Positions 57,525 through 64,000 of a DNA stretch of 64,000 nucleotides are shown in pieces. Both the position numbers and the translations under genes were made by a program. The notes under the pieces were generated by a model, which was not told where the DNA came from, did not search any database, and was given only the letters and a program-made list of their open reading frames with translations. Numbering within the stretch: position 1 is the first letter of the stretch; each line of letters begins with the position of its first letter. Source of the DNA: Posidonia oceanica (Eukaryota; Streptophyta; Magnoliopsida; Alismatales; Posidoniaceae); NCBI GenBank assembly GCA_037176725.1, contig JAZBRS010000035.1:50230001-50294000 (forward strand). The letters are read 5' to 3'.

Positions 57525-60500
57525 TGTAGTAATCTCGGTGTTCAGATCGTCCATGCACACTGCCAAAGCTCGTGTGCACCGATCAGAATTAGGTTCACTA
57601 TTAGCGGCTGTGTTCGAGGAGGAAGGCTCAACTCGAAAACACTTAAAACAGGGAAAAAAGGAAAGAAAAGAAGAAGATAAGACAAATCAGAGTCGCCACT
57701 GTGTCTATTAAATTGGGAGACAAGGAAAACCGGAGAAATGTGTGAATAAACATGCAAAACCAAGCAAAAGATGCAATGCAAAGCAATGCAAGAGAAAAGA
57801 GATGCAAATGAATGCAAATGATATGACTCATGCCTAGGATAAGGGCAATATGGTCATTGCGGGCCAAAAGACTGGGCAAGGACTCTTGTTATGTGCGGGG
57901 AAGGTGTTAGGCACCCTTGACACGCCCGAGAATCGGTCTTTCTAGGCTTACGCTCGCATACGTAGGGAAATGCAGACTTTGAATGCCTAAGTGCCATGAA
58001 TGCCTAATTAGATGCTCATAGGTGTGCTCTAAGTGATGGAATGCGATGCAAGGAATTAAACGTGCAATCTAAGCGCTCAGCAATGCTGTCTGTGTTCTAA
58101 ACCGGGCGACCCCTAGTTCGTGAGAACTTCAGGCAGTAAGCATCACTGCCCTATATGCAAATGCAAGCGATAAAACAAAATAGCGGTAAAACCAGGTAAT
58201 GTAGGCGACATGCAAGAGAAAACAACGTAAAACACACAAAACGATGCGAGAAACAGAAGGCAGCATGCAAAACGGTGCAAGAAATAAGATCGGCACGCAA
58301 AATGGTGCGAGAAACAGAACGGGCACGCAAAACGATGCAAGAAGCAAAGCATGCATGCAAAACGGTGCAAGAAACAAAGTGGGCATGTGAAACGGTGCCA
58401 AAACAAAGCTAGCACGCAAAACGGTGCGAAAAACAGAGTCGGCACGCAAAACGGTGCAAGAAACAAAGTAGACACGCAAAACGATGCCAAAAGCGAAGCA
58501 AGCACGCAAAACGGTGCCAAAGCAAGCTAAATAAAACATCGATAAAGCCATGCAAATGCAGATGCAAAGGGGAAGAGCAGATCAAGTAAGGAGAGGCAAA
58601 TGGTGTAAGTGTGAGAACAAATACTGTTTAAGGACCACACAATGTAGGTGTGAAGACCTACAAAGGGGAAAGAAAGCAAGTGGAGGGATTACCACTATTC
58701 TGTGACTGTTTCCCACCAAAGTGTCCTATGATGTGTCTGGCACGCTACCAAAAGCTCACAGTGCAATCGGATCGTGGAAAAGGGGGAAGAAAGTCGCAAT
58801 TAGTAGTGAATCCAGGGGAAACTCGACCCAAAACACTAAGAGTACGCGAAAAGGAGAGATAGAGTTGATAGACAAAGAGAAGAGGTCCTAATCTACATGC
58901 TCAGAAAGCGGGTAGCAAAAACAATGCATGCAATGCAAATGATGTGCAGAAATGCTGTGCAGGAGTTTAGAAGGACTTACCTTGGAGATCTGAAGCCTGA
59001 TCTGAGAAGTGCTTGGTCTGCATTGGAGTATGCTCCACCGAGGTTGTCCAGGTAGCTTGATTGCAAAGATCTGGCGGCCTGATCAGAAGATATGTAGGCT
59101 TCAAGGCAAAAGGGCCAAGAACAGGGGAGAAGAATGGATCTAAGTGTAAAAGAGGTCCTAGGGGTGTGCAAAACAGGTCCTCTCACGTACATGGGAGCTA
59201 GGGATACTTAAGTGTGTGCAAAGATGCCAAATGCAGGGATGCATGGGTGCAATGCATGCAAAAATGCAAGAAAAGACCTATATGCAGTGTTTTAGAAAAG
59301 TTAAGGAATTAAATGCAAGTTTTTGAAAAAGTTGAGGACCTAAATGCAAAGATTTTGAAAAGTTAGGGGTTTAAATGCAAAGTTTTTGAAAAGTTGAGGG
59401 TCTGAATGCAAATAAAACAAATTGCAGGGTCTGAGATGCAATTTAATAAGGTAAAACATTCATTTAAATGAGTTTTGTAAACATGTAGAGGACTAACATG
59501 CAATTTTGAAACATGCAGGGGCTAAAATGCAATTTTATAAGGTAAAATGTGCTTTTAAATAGTCTGTGCATGCAAACAGTGGACTAATGTGCAATTTTGA
59601 AACATGCAGGGGCTAAAATGCAATTTTATAAGGAAAACATGCTGAAAACTGATGCTGTGAATGCAAATAGTGAACTAATGTGCAATTTTGAAACATGCAG
59701 GGGCTAAAATGCAATTTTATAAGGAAAACAATGCAAATGAATGATCTGTGCATGCAAATGGAGGACTAAAGTGCAAAAATCAGAAAAGATGGGATAAAAA
59801 AATGCAATGCAGTAAGGAAAAGTAAAAATTAAATGAGTTGATGAACTGGACAGATGACTAAATAGCAAATAAAATAAACAGGAGGGCTAAAAAGCAATTT
59901 AATAAGGAAAAATCAGATGATTAAATGAGCTTTAACAACCACAGGACTAAAATGCAAAATAAGAAGGTACTGGACTAGAAAATAAAGAACAGAAACTACA
60001 TTTGAACTACAGCAGGACCATAATGTAAATAAAATAAATGGCAGGATTGGAAATTAAAGAAAATAAAGAAAGCTATAACTGCAGAGGACTAAAGAGTAAA
60101 TAAAAAACATGCTGGGCTGGAACTTAAAGAAAACTAAAAAACTATAATAGTAGAGGACCTATAAGTAATAAAAATAACATGTTGGGCTTAAATTAAAAGA
60201 AAACTAAAGAAATTAAATAGTAGTTGGATTGACATGTAAATAAGCAGAACTTTAAGTTTTTCATGCAATTTTATAAGGTTTTATTTCAAATTTAAATGAT
60301 TCTTAAACGATGGTACGACTGGAAAGCAAATAAATAAAAATGCAAGGCAGAAAAGCAATTTATGGCAAAATTTGCAAGCTAAGAGAAAATAAATGAACAG
60401 TGAATCGATGAAAAACCAGGCACTGTAGCAAAATGCTACCAGTGCCCGGAGTGGGGGGAAATGGGTGGCTGGTGAGGCATTGAGGCGGCGGCTGGTTGCT

Positions 60501-63500
60501 CCGGAGCTGCACGGAGGTCTGGGCTGCGTCAGTGGGCCGTGGCATGGCCTGAAGTTGGCCGGAGAAGACGGCAGAGGTCTGTAGACCGTTCTGAAGTAGA
60601 CCGGAGGAAATCAGCGTCGCCGGTGGAATTTGAGGACAGGGCTTCACTCCTGGGAGCTTCACGGAGCTCGAACGAGGGTCGACAGGGCTTTCTGCAGGCT
60701 GGGGCGACGAGACAAGCTCGGAGCTCGCCGGAGAAGACGGGTCAGCAGTGGTGCTGACCCATCGCGAGAAGAGGCAGAACCCCATTCTAAGGGGCGGAAA
60801 AGCAAGAGCAAGAGGAAACTAAGCTAGTGGGGAAGATGGGCACTTGATTTGGCGTCCGGAGCATCCCCCCAATGTGGGTGGCTTTTGTAGATGCCGACGA
60901 GGTTCATCCGGGTGCTGGAGGAGTTGTTGACGGCTCGTGATCGTCGGGATCTGCTCCACGCGATCCTCTGATGCTTGCTGAATGCCTGGACACGAGCTCT
61001 GCAGATCGGTGGAAGGATTGGTGATTTTGGGCGCACTGTTGACTGCCAGAGGTGGGGAGAAGTATCTGCTGCTCTCGGGGCTGATTGGAAGATTGCGGTG
61101 GACTTCCGGATGCTGGGTGAGTGTGTAGGGATGCTTAGGTTGGGTCGTGGGTCGTTGGAGAGGGAGTTTGCAGGTGGGATGATTTCAGATTAGAAAGAGG
61201 AGAAGGTGTTTGTAGTGGGGGATTCTGGTTGTGGTGAGGGTTAGAGGGGAAGCTTGGGTGGTTTAGGAAGGTGATGATCAGGTGAGTTAGACAGTGGAGT
61301 TTGGGGAGATTTGGTGGTCTGTGGTGCTGGAAATTTCAGAGGAGGTGGTGTTGGGTTGCTGTTGTAGATTTCAGGTGGTTGGGGGGAGATTCTGGGTTGG
61401 TTTGGTCATGGAATGGAGGGGGTGTATTGCTAGAAGTTGGGTGAGTTTAGGGGACGAATTGGGAGAGATTTTTGAGGAGCTGGAAGGTCTGGTTTCAGTG
61501 GGAAGAGGAGGAGGAAATGCTCGGATTTCTGGCAGAGGAAGAAGGAGGGGAATTGGGAGGCTCTCACGCTCTGGATGCTCTCTCTCAGGGTCGGCCAAAA
61601 GATGGTTGAGGATGCTGGGATTCTGGGTGAGGTTTGGGTAAGGAAATGGATGGGTTTTGCTAGCTTGAAGGGGGTCTCTAGGGAGAAGGAAAGTTCTGAG
61701 TTTTTGACAGAGGAAGAAGGGAATTGCTGGAGGCTCTCATGCTCGCTCAAGCTGCTCTCTCAGAATGGCAAAAGGTGTGGAAGGAGGAGGAAGGCTGAGG
61801 CTTTATCAGGGGCACAAATGGAGCTGGCGCGCTGTGGATTTTGAAATCCCACCGGCACCGAACATTGGAGCTGAATTGAGAGGAGGCCGGCGAGAAGACT
61901 AGCAGTAAATGCCTCTAGAGAAGCCGCTGAGAGAAGAGAGAGGAGAGGTGAGTTGTTGCTCGAGGTGACGGAGAGGGAAAAAATTGAATTCAAAGGAGAG
62001 GAGGGAGTGCTGTTGGTTGGCCACGAGAAGAAAACAGAAGAAGGAAGAAGAAGGGTGGAAGAGGAGGAAGGCTGGCCGTGGGCTGGGCCTCACGCGCGCA
62101 GAAGAGGAAAAGAAAGAAAAAAAGAAAGAAGGAAAGAAGGGAATGGGGCCAACGGGCCGGACCAGAAAAAAAAGAAAGGGAAATTAGAAAAGGAAGGAGA
62201 AAGAAAGAGGAGGAAGGAAGGGAAGAAAAATGAAGAAAATTAAAATAAAAATAGAATAAAAAGATAAAAAGGTTTGAAAACAATTTAAAGTGGATGTTTT
62301 TAAGTTAGGATTTTTAATTAGGTTTTTAAAGATTGTTTTTAAATTAATTAGGGTTAGAAAGAGTTTTAGTCTTTGGTTTAAGTTTTTGATTTTGTTTTAA
62401 ATGTTTGTTAAGTTCTTTTAATTATTTTTTAGTTAGGTTTTCCTTGTTAAGTTTTTTCCTTTTTTTTTTAATTAAGTCTTTAAATTTTTTTAAGTTTTTT
62501 AATTGTTTCTTTTAGATTTGTTAAGTGTGTTTTTTAATTACTTGTCTTAGTGTTTTTAATTGTTTTCTTTCTTTTTAGGATTTGTTTTTGATCATTTCTA
62601 ATAGGGCTTTTGCTTTTGGTTTGTTTTGATTATATTTTGGTTTTTGTTTGTTTTTTAATAGCATTTGCTTTTGTTTGTTTTGTATTTTTTTAGGTTGCAT
62701 TCTTAGTTTCTTGTTTTAGTTGGATTTAGTTGGGCTTTTGTTTTTAATTGTTTGCTTAAGTTTTTAATTATTTATTTTTAGGATTTTGATTTGTTTCTCT
62801 TTTGTTTTCCTTTTTTAATTAGAGTTTTAAAGGTTTTTTAAAGATTTAGTGGAAGAAAGGAAAAGAAAGGGAAAAGGAAGAAGAAAAGGAAGAAATGGAG
62901 AAAGAAAGAAGAAAGAAAGGAGAGGGAGGAAAATAAATATTAGAAAATCAAGGGATAAGCTAAAAATAAAATAAAAATACAAATAAAATACAGGGAAGAG
63001 AGATGCACAAAGTGGGTCCATTGCCAAGCAAGAAAAAGAGAGAGAAGGGAGTGAAGAGAAGGAGAATAAGAGGGAGGAGAGAGAGGAGAGAGAAAAGAAT
63101 AATTTAGGAGAGAGAAAAGGATAATTTGGAGAAATGAAGGGGTTAGAGGCTTAGGAATGAGGTGGAATTTGGGGAGTGTGTGGCCTAGGGTCTCTAGTGT
63201 TGGACCTAGGGTTTGGAGTTAGATTTAGGAAGGATTTGAAGGGGTTTTGAGGTGTAGAAAAAGGGTGGTTTTACCTAGATTTTCTAGGGTTTTTGGGAGT
63301 GGTTTTGGCTTGAAATTCTAAGAGTTTTTTGGTGAGTTTTCTAAGTTAGGAAGGATGGGTTTTGCTATGGTTTTTGGGTAGTTTTTGGGCTTGGGAAATG
63401 GGTGTGATTCTAGGTTAGGTTTGGGCTTGATTTGGAGGGAAGGATGAGAGGAAATGTGTAGTTTGGACCTTGATTTGGTTTCAGAAGCCACTAGAAGATT

Positions 63501-63535
63501 CCATTGATTCAGGCTGTCAAAATGGGGTGTCAACA
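57525..63535 (-). repeat. Solo LTR, family 1, minus orientation (6.01 kb)
   Basis: Minus-strand start TGTTGACACCCCATTTTGAC at 63,535 and end GAGATTACTACA at 57,525. Flanked by ACAAT (57,520-57,524) and ACAAC (63,536-63,540), a 4/5 match as expected of an older duplication. Leader sequence of D lies on both sides, with no PBS or PPT attached. Blocks: terminal 57,680-57,965, minisatellite 58,225-58,530, shared block 58,960-59,170, TGCAA zone 59,260-60,300, GC-rich 60,420-61,900, AT-rich 62,250-62,830. Confidence 0.88.
58225..58530 (-). repeat. LTR minisatellite of about 30-bp units (reverse solo LTR)
   Basis: About nine units with GCACGCAAAACGGTGC. Confirms that the 30-bp array is an ancestral feature of family-1 LTRs. 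Confidence 0.88.
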
Positions 63536-64000
63536 ACAACACTAACACATACCATGAGCATGCATTTTGTAATGATGTGAGGTGTTTGCTTGCCATAATT
63601 GGGTGATTTTCTTCCCCTTTTCGCACTAAGCCTAAAGACAATTAGAGATTGATTGTTTCCCCCATGGTTAATAAAAAATGGCAAGTAAAATCAATTCTAG
63701 TAACAACTAGAGACATAAACACACATTCATCCCCTTGAGTTAATAAAATATGCAAGTAAATAACTTTAATCATGTTTGCATGAATGATCATATAGGGCAT
63801 GCATCTTCTCATCTTGAAGTCCACCTACCAGTCTGAGAAGGGTAGCATCTGTCTCTTGTTCCATCGCTTTGGCATGGGGTAAGTTGGTCGGTTTGTCCCC
63901 CATTGTCAGGGGTTGTGTCGGTGTTAGTAGAGGGTATAACCCATGCTTTGGCAGGGTCGAGGCTCCTAACGCACCAACCCTTGTTTGCCTGAGCATTGGC
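63536..64000 (+). other. Leader of element D, part 2
   Basis: Continues 57,524. From 63,793 it matches B's bases 2-200 ('tagggcatgcatcttctcat') and A's leader reversed. Gag would be expected about 600 bp beyond the window edge. The frames open in A and B here are shifted, so no leader protein is supported. Confidence 0.8.

Overview
The window is repetitive DNA from a flowering-plant nuclear genome, most likely a woody eudicot; the species cannot be named from sequence. I found no host gene. Essentially everything can be read as large Ty3/gypsy LTR retrotransposons of the Tat (Ogre-like) lineage and their debris. The lineage call rests on the gag, the retropepsin with a D-N-G-S core, an RT with YVDD, a second archaeal-type RNase H after the ordinary one, an integrase without chromodomain, a PBS of the type TGGCGACTCCGCTGGGGA, and a very long repeat-filled 3' region.

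Layout. (1) Element B, plus strand, runs from before base 1 to 43,560. Its 5' LTR lies outside the window; its leader and gag start are at 1-1183, the rest of gag-pol at 24,335-32,565, an accessory DUF7745/plant-mobile-domain-like ORF at 33,928-35,130, a 3' repeat region at 35,131-37,915, a PPT, and the 3' LTR at 37,933-43,560. (2) Element A, minus strand, 1184-24,329, is inserted inside B's gag, flanked by the 5-bp duplication GGGCC; removing it restores B's reading frame. A has two nearly identical 5.73-kb LTRs (1184-6914 and 18,602-24,329), gag and protease, and an intact DUF7745-like ORF. It lacks RT, RNase H and integrase through one clean deletion. (3) From 43,561 to 64,000 lie older remnants: a 3' region (C) broken by a solo LTR (46,301-52,146, target duplication CCTGG); a different LTR type (53,467-57,205) with a PPT on its left and a PBS on its right; and a leader (D) broken by a reverse-oriented solo LTR (57,525-63,535).

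How the parts relate. B has every pol domain but carries about ten nonsense codons and three frameshifts, so it encodes no working set. A has young-looking LTRs but no pol, so it probably moved using enzymes from an intact relative elsewhere. Two signals deserve most attention: the 3' repeat arrays of A, B and C, whose units form short hairpins with covarying stems, and the DUF7745-like ORF, the only long ORF still intact in A.

ORF coordinates refer to reading frames. Many long open frames inside the LTRs are by-products of 30/60-bp repeats or GC-rich sequence and are not called as genes.
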